Below, piece by piece: positions 8,621-17,309 of a stretch of 37,669 nt of DNA (positions within the stretch are counted from its first letter, which is position 1; each line of letters starts with the position of its first letter). This stretch comes from Parvibaculum sp. (GTDB lineage Bacteria > Pseudomonadota > Alphaproteobacteria > Parvibaculales > Parvibaculaceae), in NCBI GenBank assembly GCA_019635965.1, contig JAHBYK010000019.1, positions 1 through 37,669 of the forward strand, in the 5' to 3' direction. A program made the position numbers and the translations under genes. Below the pieces are notes generated by a model that saw only the letters and a program-made list of their open reading frames with translations, ran no database searches and had not been told where the DNA came from.

Positions 8621-9588
8621 AGCTTCCTCAGATAGACATCGCGGATGCGGTGATCGTCGCCCTTGCGCAGGATGAGATCGGCGCGCTGGCGCGTCGGCAG
8701 GATGTTCTTGTGCAGATTGGCGAGATTGATCGAGGTCCAGATCGAATCCGCGGTCTTGATTGCTTCCTCTTCCGTCAGCTTCGAATAGCGATGGAAATAG
8801 GCTGCCGGGTCCTTGAAGGAGGTGCGGCGCAGGCTGAGGAAGCGTTCGATATACCAGCGGCGGATCGCTTCCTCGTCGGCATCGAGATAGATCGAGAAAT
8901 CGAAGAAGTCGGAGACGAAGGGCTGCGGCTCGTCGCCTTCGGCCGGCTTCCAGGGCTGCAGCACGTTCAGCCCCTCGACGACGAGAATATCGGGCTTGTC
9001 GACGATGATCGTCTCGCCGGGAAGAATGTCGTAGGTGAAGTGCGAATAGACCGGCGCCTCGACGCGGGCCGAGCCTGCCTTCACATCCGAGAGAAAGCGG
9101 ATCAGCCGCTTGATGTCGAAACTTTCCGGGAAGCCCTTGCGCTGCATCAACCCGCGTTCTTCGAGTACCTTGTTCGGATAGAGAAATCCGTCGGTGGTGA
9201 TGAGATCGACTTTCGGATGGTTGGACCAGCGCGCAAGCAGCGTACGCAGGATGCGCGCCATGGTGGACTTGCCGACGGCGACAGAGCCCGCAACGCCGAT
9301 GATATAGGGTACCTTGTCCTGCACGCGGCCAAGGAAGTCCGACGTCACCCGGTAAAGTTCCTGCGTCTCGCCGACATATAGATTGAGCAGGCGCGACAGC
9401 GGCAGGAAGATTTCCGACACTTCATCGAGCGAGATGCGCTCGCCAAAGCCTTTCAGCTCCTCCAGCTCCTTTGCCGAAAGGGGCAGCGGCGTGTCCTGGC
9501 GGAGTCTCCCCCATTCGCCGGCGGTGAAATGGCGATAGGGCGACAGCGACGTCGCTTCGCCGGTCGCTTCGGTCTTGGCTGCGGGCAT
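8617..9588 (-). CDS. coaA: Pantothenate kinase type I
   Basis: 323 aa. Catalyses the first, feedback-regulated step of coenzyme A synthesis. The P-loop GSVAVGKS is at residues 101-108, followed by TTDGFLYPN, the pantothenate-binding YSHFTYD and the RxYxERF-like region. The start is set to the ATG at 9588. It has a GGAAAG ribosome site, leaves 19 bp after the hisE stop and gives a length like E. coli CoaA (316 aa). An ATG at 9636 would overlap hisE and lacks a ribosome site. The hisE-coaA linkage is common in Rhizobiales. The stop shares CTAG with the PfkB gene. Confidence 0.96.
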   Translation of the reverse strand: MPAAKTEATGEATSLSPYRHFTAGEWGRLRQDTPLPLSAKELEELKGFGERISLDEVSEIFLPLSRLLNLYVGETQELYRVTSDFLGRVQDKVPYIIGVAGSVAVGKSTMARILRTLLARWSNHPKVDLITTDGFLYPNKVLEERGLMQRKGFPESFDIKRLIRFLSDVKAGSARVEAPVYSHFTYDILPGETIIVDKPDILVVEGLNVLQPWKPAEGDEPQPFVSDFFDFSIYLDADEEAIRRWYIERFLSLRRTSFKDPAAYFHRYSKLTEEEAIKTADSIWTSINLANLHKNILPTRQRADLILRKGDDHRIRDVYLRKL

Positions 9589-9607
9589 GGGCTTTCCGAC
9601 CCCCAAT

Positions 9608-9937
9608 TCAGCGCTCGGTGCGCGCGGCTTTTTCATCGAGACCGGAACGGCCTTCGCGCCGCTCGAGCTCGGCATAGACATCGGCCGGTTCGATGCCGAT
9701 GGCCGCGGCAAGAACCAGCCAGTGATAGAGAAGATCGGCGCTTTCGGAAATCGCGGCCTTGCGGTCGCCCGACATGGCGGCGATCACGGTCTCGACCGCT
9801 TCCTCGCCGAGCTTCTGGGCGCAGGCGGGCACGCCTTTCGAGAAGAGCTTGGCCGTGTAGGACGAGGCGGCATCCGCCCCCTTGCGGGCGGCGATGACCT
9901 CGAAGAGGCGATCGAGCTGTCTTGCATCGGCGGCCAT
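9608..9937 (-). CDS. hisE: Phosphoribosyl-ATP pyrophosphatase
   Basis: 109 aa, all-alpha MazG-like fold. It hydrolyses phosphoribosyl-ATP to phosphoribosyl-AMP, the second step of histidine synthesis. Seen: [13 protein letters not shown] and [13 protein letters not shown], which carry the acidic Mg2+-binding residues (E-x2-E and E-x2-D patterns). It is a stand-alone protein, not fused to HisI. It sits directly before coaA. In many relatives hisE follows hisF at once, but here two unrelated genes separate them. Confidence 0.95.
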   Translation of the reverse strand: MAADARQLDRLFEVIAARKGADAASSYTAKLFSKGVPACAQKLGEEAVETVIAAMSGDRKAAISESADLLYHWLVLAAAIGIEPADVYAELERREGRSGLDEKAARTER

Positions 9938-10052
9938 GGGCGCACTCCGGGCGGTTGACTGCCGTTCTCGCCAAGGCCCGTCGAGGCCCCGCGCGGCGGC
10001 ATTGCGTAGCAGATTTACGGAGTTGAGGCCAGTGGCGGGTCCTGACGCGGCG

Positions 10053-11156
10053 TCACACCCGGGTGGAGAGGCTGGTTCCCGAAAGTTCGCCGGTCTTGGC
10101 ACCTGTCTGGTCGGCATCCCTGAGGTCGGCGCCGCGCAGATCGGCGCCGCGCAGATCGGTGCCCTTCAGGTTCGCCCGATAGAGGATTGCCTTCGAGAAA
10201 TCGGCGGCGGCGAGGATCGCACCTTCGAAATTGGTATCGGCGAGGATCGCTTCCTGGAAATTCGCACTGGCGAGAACCTGACGCGAGAAGTTCATCCGCG
10301 ACAGGTCCATGCGCGAGAAATCCGCCCGCATGCCCTGCTTCTGGCCGGTCTGAATCCAGACCAGATGTTCCATCAGCATCTTCTTCAGGCGCTCGGGGCC
10401 GGGCGCCTGGCGGGGCCTTGTGGCACGCATGAGATCGCCGCGCGCGGCCGTGTTCTCGTCCATCACGGCGCGGCGGAAGTCCGTGTCGGCGAGATTGGCG
10501 CCCTTCAGCTCGACGCCCTTCAGTTCCGCGCCCGCGAAACTCGCACCGCGCAGGTCGGCGCCCTGCAGGCTTGCGCCCGAGATCGACGCACCCTCGAAAT
10601 CGGCATCGAGCAGTTTGCATTCCGACAGATTGGTGCCGTACATGCGGGCACCGCGGAAGGTCGAGTTCTCACGGCCCGTCGGGGCGGTCGCGCCGCGCTT
10701 GATGACCGCGCCGCGCCTCAGATCGGCGCCGTCGAGCTGTGCGCCCGTCATTTCGGCGCCCGCAAAATTCGCACCCCGCAGATCCGCGCGGGAGAAATTC
10801 GTCCGCGTCATGTTGCAGTGGTCGAAATTCGCACCGAAGAGATTGGCGCCGAGGAAATGCGCATCCTCGAGATTGCAGCCGCTGAAGTCGCAGCCGATGA
10901 AGTGGCCCTGCGCGAAATTGAGATTGCGGAAGTCGAGGCCGGAAAGGTCGCATTCCTTCATCACGACGCACCAGCCGTTGGGAATGCCTTTCAGATAGCG
11001 CTCATGCAGCTCGCAGAGTTTCCTGAGCGCTTCCTGGCTGATCCGGCGTCCGACGATCGCGTTTCTGTCGGCGACCTTGCTTCTCCCGCCATTCGGTGTT
11101 CCGGACGTGGGGGACGCATCCGCCGCGCGGGCAGTCGTCTGGGAACGGTCTGACAT
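10053..11156 (-). CDS. Pentapeptide-repeat protein
   Basis: 367 aa, made mostly of tandem A(D/N)LxG-type five-residue repeats that fold as a right-handed quadrilateral beta-helix. Three blocks are visible: residues about 68-150, 167-232 and 276-351. The first two are split by a short insert (KRGATAPTGRENS), and the last two by a helical linker rich in Lys/Arg/Met. The N-terminal 65 residues are not repetitive. There is no signal peptide, so it is cytoplasmic. Known members range from DNA-mimicking gyrase protectors (Qnr, MfpA) to proteins of no known role. The multiple interruptions argue against a simple Qnr. The ATG at 11156 is preferred to a TTG two codons earlier. Confidence 0.88.
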   Translation of the reverse strand: MSDRSQTTARAADASPTSGTPNGGRSKVADRNAIVGRRISQEALRKLCELHERYLKGIPNGWCVVMKECDLSGLDFRNLNFAQGHFIGCDFSGCNLEDAHFLGANLFGANFDHCNMTRTNFSRADLRGANFAGAEMTGAQLDGADLRRGAVIKRGATAPTGRENSTFRGARMYGTNLSECKLLDADFEGASISGASLQGADLRGASFAGAELKGVELKGANLADTDFRRAVMDENTAARGDLMRATRPRQAPGPERLKKMLMEHLVWIQTGQKQGMRADFSRMDLSRMNFSRQVLASANFQEAILADTNFEGAILAAADFSKAILYRANLKGTDLRGADLRGADLRDADQTGAKTGELSGTSLSTRV

Positions 11157-11287
11157 CGGCAAGAACCTGAACGCTACTAAGGGCCGCCAAAAGAATTGCG
11201 GATTTGTTCAATCCTATGGCGGGAAAAATTCAGATTCGATTAACAGGCGAAGAACCCGGGGCCGGAATCAGAAAATCGGCGCCGGCT

Positions 11288-12820
11288 TCACGCGGCCTTG
11301 CACCAGAATGGCACGGTGCCGGCAAACCGCTTCCAGAGACGGATCGCGCCTTTCCAGTCCCTCGCGGCGCGCTTCTCGTGCCAGGCAATGACGTTCTGCG
11401 CGGCCGCCTTCAGCGCGCGGCCATCCGACATGTCGTCGAGAATGAGATGCGCAGTGGCGACATCGTTCAGCCCGCCAAAGACATCCTGCATTTCCGACAG
11501 GTTGCGCAGCCAGGGTTTCACCTCATCGTCCGGGTAGAGCGAGGAAAAGAAGTGGAGGGCGTAGCGCAGCTTTTTCAGGCGCTTGCGCAATTCATGGCGA
11601 TCCTCATTGTCCAGCGTCTCGATGTGGCGGCCGAGCTTGGCAGCCTTTTTCAGCCGCTTGTCGAGCGCGTCGCGCGCGAAATCGTGGGCGAGGCGCGGCG
11701 CCTTCGGCTTCACCTGCCAGCCGCTTTCGGCGAGGAAGAGACCGAATTCGAGAAGGAAGCGCGTATAGCGGCGCGAGGCAATGGCGGCGCGCGCATTCTC
11801 CCAATGCTCGGCGCGCAGTGCCTCGGCGCGCGCGCGCAGCTTTCGCAGGCCGGCCGTTTCCGGTGTCACCGGCGCCAGAATATCGCTGAGGAACACGTCG
11901 AAATCGCGGGCAGGCCCAAGCTCATTGGCGAGCCATTTGGCTTCCGCCGCCAGATGCTTCGCGCGCTCGCCGCCGATCGCGGGCTCGAAAATCTCGAATG
12001 CGGAACGTGCGCGGCGGAGCGCCACGCGCATCTGATGCAGCGCCTCGGGCAGGCTCGCCTCCAGCGCCGCCGCCTCATTCGCCATGAGGTGAACGAGGCA
12101 GTGGCGCAGCACCGCCGCATAGGCGTGCGCAAGCGTTATGTCATGCGGCAGACGCAGCACTTCCGCCTTCACCGCTTGCGGCTTTTCGGGACGGATCAGC
12201 GCGAAGCCGCGTTCCGACTTGCTTTTCGTGCCGATGCGCAGATCGGCGACTTCGTTCAGATCGAGCGCGAGGCGATAGAGGCTTGCCGGACTTCCCTCCT
12301 TCAATTCGAGCTCGATCTCGCTCACCTTCGCGTCGCGGCCGTTCGCCTTGAGCGCGCCGAGGTCGAGCGCGAGTTCGATCACGTCGCCTTCCGGCGTTGT
12401 GAGATTATGGATCGTCCGGCGAATATCGCTTTCGAGGCGCGGGGCGAGCGCGGCGCCATTCGAGAGTTTCTGGATGCGCTTTCTGAGATTGGCCGGCAGG
12501 CGGTTCAGGTCCGGTGCGGCGGCACCGCGCGGCAGGCGCGCTTCATGCTCGCCCGTATCGCGCGCCAGCGCGCCGGTCGCGCTGCCCGACACGCCTGTTT
12601 CCGTTTTCAGGGTCTGGATGAATTCATCGCCGCTCTTGCGCAGGCGGAGCGCGAGCCCGTTCTGGCCAAGCGCGAGCTTGTCCGTGTCGAAATAGACGGA
12701 ATGGAGATGCTTGCCCGCGGCGCGGCCGCGCTTCAATCGCTGGAGAGCCGGAGCGCGCTTCACGCGATCAAGTTCGGCCGGCTCGCACAGGAGCTTCAAT
12801 TCGATTTCACGGTCGGACAT
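11288..12820 (-). CDS. CYTH-CHAD domain protein (triphosphatase-like)
   Basis: 510 aa in two domains. Residues 1 to about 205 are a CYTH triphosphate tunnel domain with the diagnostic ExExK motif (Glu5, Glu7, Lys9) and a VYFDTDKLAL strand. Residues about 220-500 are a CHAD domain, all helical, with conserved histidines in LHQMRVALRRARSAFEIF and DRHELRKRLKKLRYALHFF. CHAD domains bind polyphosphate. CYTH-CHAD fusions such as E. coli YgiF hydrolyse inorganic triphosphate, so a role in polyphosphate or triphosphate metabolism is likely but untested. It sits between hisF and the pentapeptide gene on the same strand, breaking the his cluster. Confidence 0.92.
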   Translation of the reverse strand: MSDREIELKLLCEPAELDRVKRAPALQRLKRGRAAGKHLHSVYFDTDKLALGQNGLALRLRKSGDEFIQTLKTETGVSGSATGALARDTGEHEARLPRGAAAPDLNRLPANLRKRIQKLSNGAALAPRLESDIRRTIHNLTTPEGDVIELALDLGALKANGRDAKVSEIELELKEGSPASLYRLALDLNEVADLRIGTKSKSERGFALIRPEKPQAVKAEVLRLPHDITLAHAYAAVLRHCLVHLMANEAAALEASLPEALHQMRVALRRARSAFEIFEPAIGGERAKHLAAEAKWLANELGPARDFDVFLSDILAPVTPETAGLRKLRARAEALRAEHWENARAAIASRRYTRFLLEFGLFLAESGWQVKPKAPRLAHDFARDALDKRLKKAAKLGRHIETLDNEDRHELRKRLKKLRYALHFFSSLYPDDEVKPWLRNLSEMQDVFGGLNDVATAHLILDDMSDGRALKAAAQNVIAWHEKRAARDWKGAIRLWKRFAGTVPFWCKAA

Positions 12821-12991
12821 GGTCGTTCGTTCGTGCCCATGAATGGGGGGCGGAAATCATGCGCAACGGGCCTCACAACGCTCGCCATTCTGACCGGAGC
12901 GGCGCGGATACGCAATTGTCACAATCCGGGTGCGGCTATATTGCGCGGGGCTGGTTGTATGTCATGGAACCGGAGCCACAACAGTTTGTGG

Positions 12992-13750
12992 TCACAGCCG
13001 CATGGGAAGACCGGCCGCCGCCATATAGGTCTTTGCTTCGCCGATCGTATAATCGCCGAAATGGAAGATCGAGGCAGCAAGCACCGCGCTTGCATGGCCG
13101 TCGCGGATGCCCTCGACGAGATGATCGAGATTGCCGACGCCGCCCGATGCGATCACCGGCACGGGCACGGCATCTGCTATGGCGCGCGTCAGCGCGATGT
13201 CATAGCCCGACTTCGCGCCATCGCGGTCCATCGAGGTGAGGAGAATTTCGCCGGCGCCGAGGGCCGCAACCTTCCGGGCAAATTCGATCGCATCGATGCC
13301 GGTTTCCTTGCGGCCGCCATGGGTGAAGATTTCCCATTTGCCGGGCGCGACGGCTTTCGCGTCGATCGCAACGACGATGCATTGATTGCCGAATTTCTCC
13401 GCCGCCGCGCGCACGAAGTCCGGGTTGAAGACGGCGGCGGTGTTGATCGATACCTTGTCGGCCCCGGCAAGCAGAAGGGCGCGGACATCCTCTATCGTGC
13501 GCACGCCGCCGCCGACCGTGAGCGGCATGAAACATTGCTCGGCGGTGCGGCGGACCACATCGAAAATGATCGCGCGTTCCTCATGGCTTGCCGTGATGTC
13601 GAGGAAACAAAGCTCGTCGGCGCCCGCCGCATCGTAGGCGCGCGCGGCCTCCACGGGGTCGCCCGCATCGCGCAGATCGACGAAGTTCACGCCTTTCACG
13701 ACGCGGCCGTCCTTCACATCGAGGCAGGGAATGACGCGGGCCTTGAGCAT
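12992..13750 (-). CDS. hisF: Imidazole glycerol phosphate synthase, cyclase subunit
   Basis: 252 aa, a (beta-alpha)8 barrel. With HisH it converts PRFAR plus ammonia to imidazole glycerol phosphate and AICAR. Catalytic aspartates lie in the [12 protein letters not shown] strand near the N-terminus and in VVAIDAKAV mid-protein. The two phosphate-binding motifs are [10 protein letters not shown] and [10 protein letters not shown]. The ATG (13748-13750) overlaps the hisA stop by one base (TGATG), so translation is coupled. The frame is open upstream, but that part lies antisense or out of frame to hisA and is not protein. Confidence 0.97.
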   Translation of the reverse strand: MLKARVIPCLDVKDGRVVKGVNFVDLRDAGDPVEAARAYDAAGADELCFLDITASHEERAIIFDVVRRTAEQCFMPLTVGGGVRTIEDVRALLLAGADKVSINTAAVFNPDFVRAAAEKFGNQCIVVAIDAKAVAPGKWEIFTHGGRKETGIDAIEFARKVAALGAGEILLTSMDRDGAKSGYDIALTRAIADAVPVPVIASGGVGNLDHLVEGIRDGHASAVLAASIFHFGDYTIGEAKTYMAAAGLPMRL

Positions 13751-14481
13751 CACCGTGAGCCTTTCAGGAGCGCCAGCGCCTCTTTCGGATCGAGACGGCC
13801 ATCGTAAAGCGCGCGGCCGGAGATCGCGCCTTCGATGCCCGGACAGTTGGCGGCGATCAGCTTCTTCAGATCCTCGATCGAGGACAGACCGCCCGACGCG
13901 ATCACCGGAATGGAAATCGCGCCGGCGAGCGCCACCGTCGCTTCGATATTGAGGCCCTGAAGCGCGCCGTCCCGGTCGATATCGGTATAGATGATGGCCG
14001 CGACGCCCGCATCCTCGAAGCGGCGCGCCATGTCGAGCACGGTAAGGTCCGAGACATCGGCCCAGCCTTCCGTCGCCACGCGGCCGCCCTTGGCATCGAG
14101 ACCGACGGCGATGCGGCCGGGGAATTTCCGGCAGGCCTCGATCACGAGCGCGGGGTTCTTCACCGCCGCCGTACCGATGATGACGCGGCGGATGCCTTTT
14201 GCGAGCCACATCTCGATCGTCGCAATATCGCGGATGCCGCCGCCGAGCTGGGCGGGCATCGAGATCGCCGCGAGGATGCTTTCGACCGCGCCGGCATTCA
14301 CCGGCCTTCCCTCGAAGGCACCGTTCAGATCGACGAGATGGAGATAGTCGAAGCCCGCCGCCTCGAAGGCGCGCGCCTGCGCAGCCGGATCGTCATTGAA
14401 GACGGTCGCCTGGTCCATCAGACCATGCACGAGGCGGACGCATTGGCCGTCCTTCAGATCGATTGCGGGAAAGAGGATCAT
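13750..14481 (-). CDS. hisA: ProFAR isomerase
   Basis: 243 aa (beta-alpha)8 barrel that isomerises ProFAR to PRFAR, the fourth histidine step. Catalytic Asp8 is in [14 protein letters not shown], and the second aspartate is in AVGLDAKGG. Phosphate-binding loops [10 protein letters not shown] and [10 protein letters not shown] are intact. It is homologous to HisF (the next gene), as expected. It lies 10 bp downstream of hisH and overlaps hisF by one base, forming a tight hisH-hisA-hisF unit. Confidence 0.97.
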   Translation of the reverse strand: MILFPAIDLKDGQCVRLVHGLMDQATVFNDDPAAQARAFEAAGFDYLHLVDLNGAFEGRPVNAGAVESILAAISMPAQLGGGIRDIATIEMWLAKGIRRVIIGTAAVKNPALVIEACRKFPGRIAVGLDAKGGRVATEGWADVSDLTVLDMARRFEDAGVAAIIYTDIDRDGALQGLNIEATVALAGAISIPVIASGGLSSIEDLKKLIAANCPGIEGAISGRALYDGRLDPKEALALLKGSR

Positions 14482-14491
14482 CGAATGTCTT

Positions 14492-15133
14492 TCAGACTCG
14501 CCACTTCAGGAAATTGCCGATCAGCGCCAGACCAAGCTCCTGGCTCTTTTCGGGGTGGAACTGCGTGCCCGCCAGATTGTCCTTCGCAACCATGGCCGTG
14601 ATCGGCCCGGCATAATCGACGCGCGCGACAAGTGCATCGGGCTCCGCGACCGCGAAGGCATAGGAATGAACGAAATAGGCGTGCGTCGCGGGCATCGCCT
14701 CGAGCAGCGGATGCGCGCGGATCACCTCAAGCTCGTTCCAGCCCATATGCGGAATCTTGAGCGCCTTGTCGGCGGGCTCGATCTTCACGACCTCGCCCTT
14801 CAGCCAGCCAAGCCCACGATGCACGCCATGTTCGAGGCCGCGCCCGGCCATGAGCTGCATGCCGACACAGATGCCGAGAAAGGGCTTCGCCTTCGCGCGC
14901 ACTTCTTCATTCAGCGTTTCTTCCATGCCGGGAATGGCGCGCAGCCCCGCCGCGCAATCGCCGAAGGCACCAACGCCCGGCAGCACGATGCGGTCTGCGG
15001 CGCGCAGCGCCTCGGGCTCGCTCGTGACCAGAATATCGGCGGCAAGATGGGCCTCGCGCGCCGCGCGCTCGAAGGCCTTGGCGGCGGAGCGGAGATTGCC
15101 GGAGCCATAATCGATGATTGCGACCTTCATCAT
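14492..15133 (-). CDS. hisH: Imidazole glycerol phosphate synthase, glutaminase subunit
   Basis: 213 aa, class I glutamine amidotransferase that feeds ammonia to HisF. Seen: N-terminal [13 protein letters not shown]; the nucleophile Cys in [10 protein letters not shown], the Cys of the Cys-His-Glu triad; and the triad His and Glu in [10 protein letters not shown]. Tandem ATG codons (15131-15133 and 15128-15130) are both possible starts. It begins 2 bp after the DUF2628 stop. The open frame further upstream is a shadow of DUF2628. Confidence 0.97.
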   Translation of the reverse strand: MMKVAIIDYGSGNLRSAAKAFERAAREAHLAADILVTSEPEALRAADRIVLPGVGAFGDCAAGLRAIPGMEETLNEEVRAKAKPFLGICVGMQLMAGRGLEHGVHRGLGWLKGEVVKIEPADKALKIPHMGWNELEVIRAHPLLEAMPATHAYFVHSYAFAVAEPDALVARVDYAGPITAMVAKDNLAGTQFHPEKSQELGLALIGNFLKWRV

Positions 15134-15135
15134 GG

Positions 15136-15624
15136 TCAGTGCCCCGGCTTCGCGCCGGCTTCCGGGAAGAGGCCGAGCACTTCGCCATCCTTGTGCTGCG
15201 GTGCGCGGCGCGGCCAGACGGGCGCCGTCACCGGCCTTGTTTCCTCCACCACAAGCGGGCGGTCCCATTTCGCAAAGAAGTTGCGTTCCGCTTCCTCGAG
15301 CGTCGCACCGGAAGCAATGCCTGCCTCGCGGTAGCCATTGCGCGAAAGCGTCCAGCGGCGGATGTCGTTTGCTTCCGCGCCCAGCATGAAGTTGAGCGCA
15401 AGCGAGACGATCGCGGCGGCACCGGGACCGGCGATTTCCTGCGCCAGATAGGACAGGGTGACGGCAGCGCCGATCCAGATGGCGAGCGCAATCCACAGCC
15501 GGTGAAAGGCAAGCCAGATCCACGAAAAGGCGAAGGCCGGGAAGGAGAAGCCCTCCTTCACCAGCACGATCCCGTTGCCGTCGAGCGGCGCGCCGGGAAG
15601 CTCGTGGACGGTATAGATGCGCAT
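15136..15624 (-). CDS. DUF2628 membrane protein within the his operon
   Basis: 162 aa. It starts [11 protein letters not shown], has a hydrophobic block at about residues 27-80 (two or three membrane helices including [14 protein letters not shown]), then [15 protein letters not shown] and a Pro-rich tail. This pattern matches DUF2628, a family of small membrane proteins that in many alphaproteobacteria lies between hisB and hisH, as it does here. Its function is unknown. The conserved position suggests a co-regulated rather than a catalytic role in histidine synthesis, which is inference. Confidence 0.85.
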   Translation of the reverse strand: MRIYTVHELPGAPLDGNGIVLVKEGFSFPAFAFSWIWLAFHRLWIALAIWIGAAVTLSYLAQEIAGPGAAAIVSLALNFMLGAEANDIRRWTLSRNGYREAGIASGATLEEAERNFFAKWDRPLVVEETRPVTAPVWPRRAPQHKDGEVLGLFPEAGAKPGH

Positions 15625-15704
15625 GGGTTCAATCCGCCCGGCAGGCCGGGCAAGCGGCTTCGTTTCGCGCCCTGTCTATGACAGATCGGTGCCGAATGCC
15701 AGCA

Positions 15705-16316
15705 TCAGGTGCCGAGCACGCCCTTGGTCGAGGGGATGCGGGTCGCGGCGCGCGGGTCGATTTCCACCGCCTCGCGCAGCGCCCGGGCAAGGCCCTTGAA
15801 GCAGCTTTCGACGATATGGTGATTGTTCTCGCCATACATGTTTTCGATGTGCAGCGTGATGCCCGCATTCTGCGCGAAGGCCTGGAACCACTCCTTGAAG
15901 AGTTCGGTGTCCATCTCGCCGAGCTTCGGCTTCGTGAAGTTCACCTTCCAGACGAGATAGGGGCGCTGCGACACGTCGATCGAGACGCGGGTGCAGGTTT
16001 CGTCCATCGGGATGATGGCCGTCGCATAGCGGCGGATGCCCTTGAAATCGCCAAGCGCGCGGCGCACGGCCTCGCCGATCACGATGCCGGTGTCCTCGGT
16101 CGTGTGGTGAAAGTCGATATGGAGATCGCCCTGCGCGCGGACCTTGAGATCGATCAGCGAATGGCGAGAGAGCTGCTCCAGCATGTGGTCGAGAAAGCCG
16201 ATGCCGGTATCGACGTCATATTCACCCTGACCATCGAGATCGAGCGAGACGAAGACATTGGTCTCCTTGGTCTTGCGTTCGACGGTCGCTATGCGGCTTT
16301 CAGTCTCGGTCTGCAT
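15705..16316 (-). CDS. hisB: Imidazoleglycerol-phosphate dehydratase
   Basis: 203 aa, monofunctional (no N-terminal phosphatase domain, unlike E. coli HisB). Dehydrates imidazole glycerol phosphate to imidazole acetol phosphate using two Mn2+ ions. The metal-binding histidine motifs are clear: [23 protein letters not shown] and [10 protein letters not shown]. It is the first gene of the his cluster on this strand and probably carries the operon promoter in the AT-richer region upstream (16317-16684). 80 bp separate it from DUF2628. Confidence 0.97.
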   Translation of the reverse strand: MQTETESRIATVERKTKETNVFVSLDLDGQGEYDVDTGIGFLDHMLEQLSRHSLIDLKVRAQGDLHIDFHHTTEDTGIVIGEAVRRALGDFKGIRRYATAIIPMDETCTRVSIDVSQRPYLVWKVNFTKPKLGEMDTELFKEWFQAFAQNAGITLHIENMYGENNHHIVESCFKGLARALREAVEIDPRAATRIPSTKGVLGT

Positions 16317-16684
16317 GGTTCCGGTCCGGTTGGCGCCCGCCTTTCATATGGCGGTACGCGGCAGCTTTTAACAGGCGGGGCAGGGGCCTTCCAGCGCAAA
16401 AGCCCGGTCCTGGCAATCGCCGCCCCCCGATCGGGGATTAAGTTTGCACTGCAATAACTTATGAGACGTTAACCAATATTTCCATGCGTTCCTCATGCAA
16501 TACTTCAAGTTGTTCCGAAAAATCTTCGGAAGCAAGCAGCAAATCATTGATTCAAATGGTCTGTACTTGATTTTTATTGTGTAGCTCGAAAAGGATCACA
16601 CCATATATGGTGGCGACTTTCCGCTGGCGCGTGCGGGTGCGAAGCGCCATATGAGGAGACCACAAAGCCGCAGGGAGGCCCCTC
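16317..16684. promoter_or_regulatory. Divergent hisB / PPOx intergenic region
   Basis: 368 bp with no gene, between divergently transcribed hisB (-) and the PPOx gene (+). The middle (about 16440-16600) is clearly AT-richer than the surroundings. Two dyads are visible: a 7-bp hairpin TTCCGAA/TTCGGAA (16513-16519 with 16525-16531) and a perfect 14-bp palindrome at 16599-16612. Promoters for both genes must lie here, but I could not fix a -35/-10 pair with confidence. No his leader peptide with a histidine run was found. Confidence 0.6.
16599..16612. promoter_or_regulatory. Perfect 14-bp palindrome, operator candidate
   Basis: CACCATATATGGTG is identical to its own reverse complement. It lies 73 bp upstream of the PPOx ATG, in the divergent hisB/PPOx region, with no coding use. 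Its length and symmetry suit a dimeric regulator. The regulator is unknown. Confidence 0.45.
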
Positions 16685-17215
16685 ATGGCCTGGCAAAGCC
16701 GCCTCACCGCCGATCTCGCGCAGTTCATCGCCGAGCGCGATCACTTCTATTTCGGCAGCGCCAATGCGGCGGGGCGCCCCTATATCCAGCATCGCGGCGG
16801 CCCGAAGGGCTTTCTGAAAGTGCTCGACGAAAAGACGCTCGGCTTTGCCGATTTCGCGGGCAACCAGCAATTCGTGACGCTTGGCCACCTCGCCGAGAAC
16901 GATCAGGTGTTCCTGTTCCTGATCGACTATCCGAACCGGCGGCGGGTGAAGATCAGGGGAAGGGCGCGGGCGATCGGCGACGATCCGGCGCTCACCCGCT
17001 CGCTCGCCGACCCCGATTACCGGGGCCGGGCCGAGCGCGCTATCCTGATCGAGATCGGCGAATGGGACATGAATTGCCCAAGCCATATCCAGCCGCGCTG
17101 GGACGCGGCCGACCTCAGCCCCGCCTTCGATCGGCTCGAACGGCGCATCCGTCAGCTCGAGGCGCAGGTCCGCGAGCTGGGCGGCGACCCCGGCGCGTTT
17201 CATTTGCCGGAGTGA
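16685..17215 (+). CDS. Pyridoxamine 5'-phosphate oxidase-family flavoprotein
   Basis: 176 aa with the split-barrel FMN-binding fold. The visible landmarks are FYFGSANAAGRPYIQHRGGPKGFLKV near residue 20-50, FADFAGNQQFVTLGHLAEND and RVKIRGRARAI, which match the PPOx-like stand-alone proteins rather than PdxH itself (no PLP-binding set, too short). The last 30 residues form a predicted coiled coil (DRLERRIRQLEAQVREL), unusual for the fold and suggesting oligomerisation. A GGAGG ribosome site precedes the ATG. The substrate is unknown. Some relatives reduce F420, heme or flavin-type substrates. Confidence 0.82.
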   Translation: MAWQSRLTADLAQFIAERDHFYFGSANAAGRPYIQHRGGPKGFLKVLDEKTLGFADFAGNQQFVTLGHLAENDQVFLFLIDYPNRRRVKIRGRARAIGDDPALTRSLADPDYRGRAERAILIEIGEWDMNCPSHIQPRWDAADLSPAFDRLERRIRQLEAQVRELGGDPGAFHLPE

Positions 17216-17233
17216 GGCTGAGGCCGTCCCGGC

Positions 17234-17262
17234 CTTGACCCGCCGGTCCCGAGCGGCCACAT
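17234..17262 (+). promoter_or_regulatory. Putative heat-shock (sigma-32/RpoH) promoter of hslVU
   Basis: CTTGAC (17234-17239), a 17-bp spacer, then CCACAT (17257-17262). The CTTG -35 core and C-rich/AT -10 resemble alphaproteobacterial RpoH promoters. It lies 48 bp before the hslV start, and hslVU is a classic RpoH target. It was identified by eye, so confidence is moderate. Confidence 0.5.
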
Positions 17263-17271
17263 GGTAGCGGC

Positions 17272-17288
17272 GGCCCCCGCCGGGGGCC
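17272..17288 (+). promoter_or_regulatory. Strong GC hairpin in the hslV 5' region
   Basis: A perfect 7-bp GC-only stem GGCCCCC/GGGGGCC (17272-17278 with 17282-17288) around a 3-nt loop. It is 21 nt before the hslV ATG and downstream of the putative promoter, so it would be in the 5' UTR. The following CTTCAATTCC is not a T-run. It is either a weak terminator of the PPOx gene or a 5'-UTR stability element. Confidence 0.5.
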
Positions 17289-17309
17289 CTTCAATTCCAA
17301 AGGACCGAC

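Noticed and set aside
12976..12991. Hairpin CCACAA-CAGT-TTGTGG just after the hisF stop
   Set aside because: Only 6 bp and no T-run on the - strand; could be a weak 3' element but not a supportable terminator.
11204..13807. 867-codon open frame on + across the CYTH-CHAD and hisF region
   Set aside because: It is antisense to two clear genes, lacks any recognisable domain and is Arg/Ala-rich. Long antisense frames are common in high-GC DNA with this codon bias.
16574..17260. 228-codon frame on - opposite the PPOx gene
   Set aside because: The + frame has a GGAGG site and a recognisable fold; the - frame has neither.
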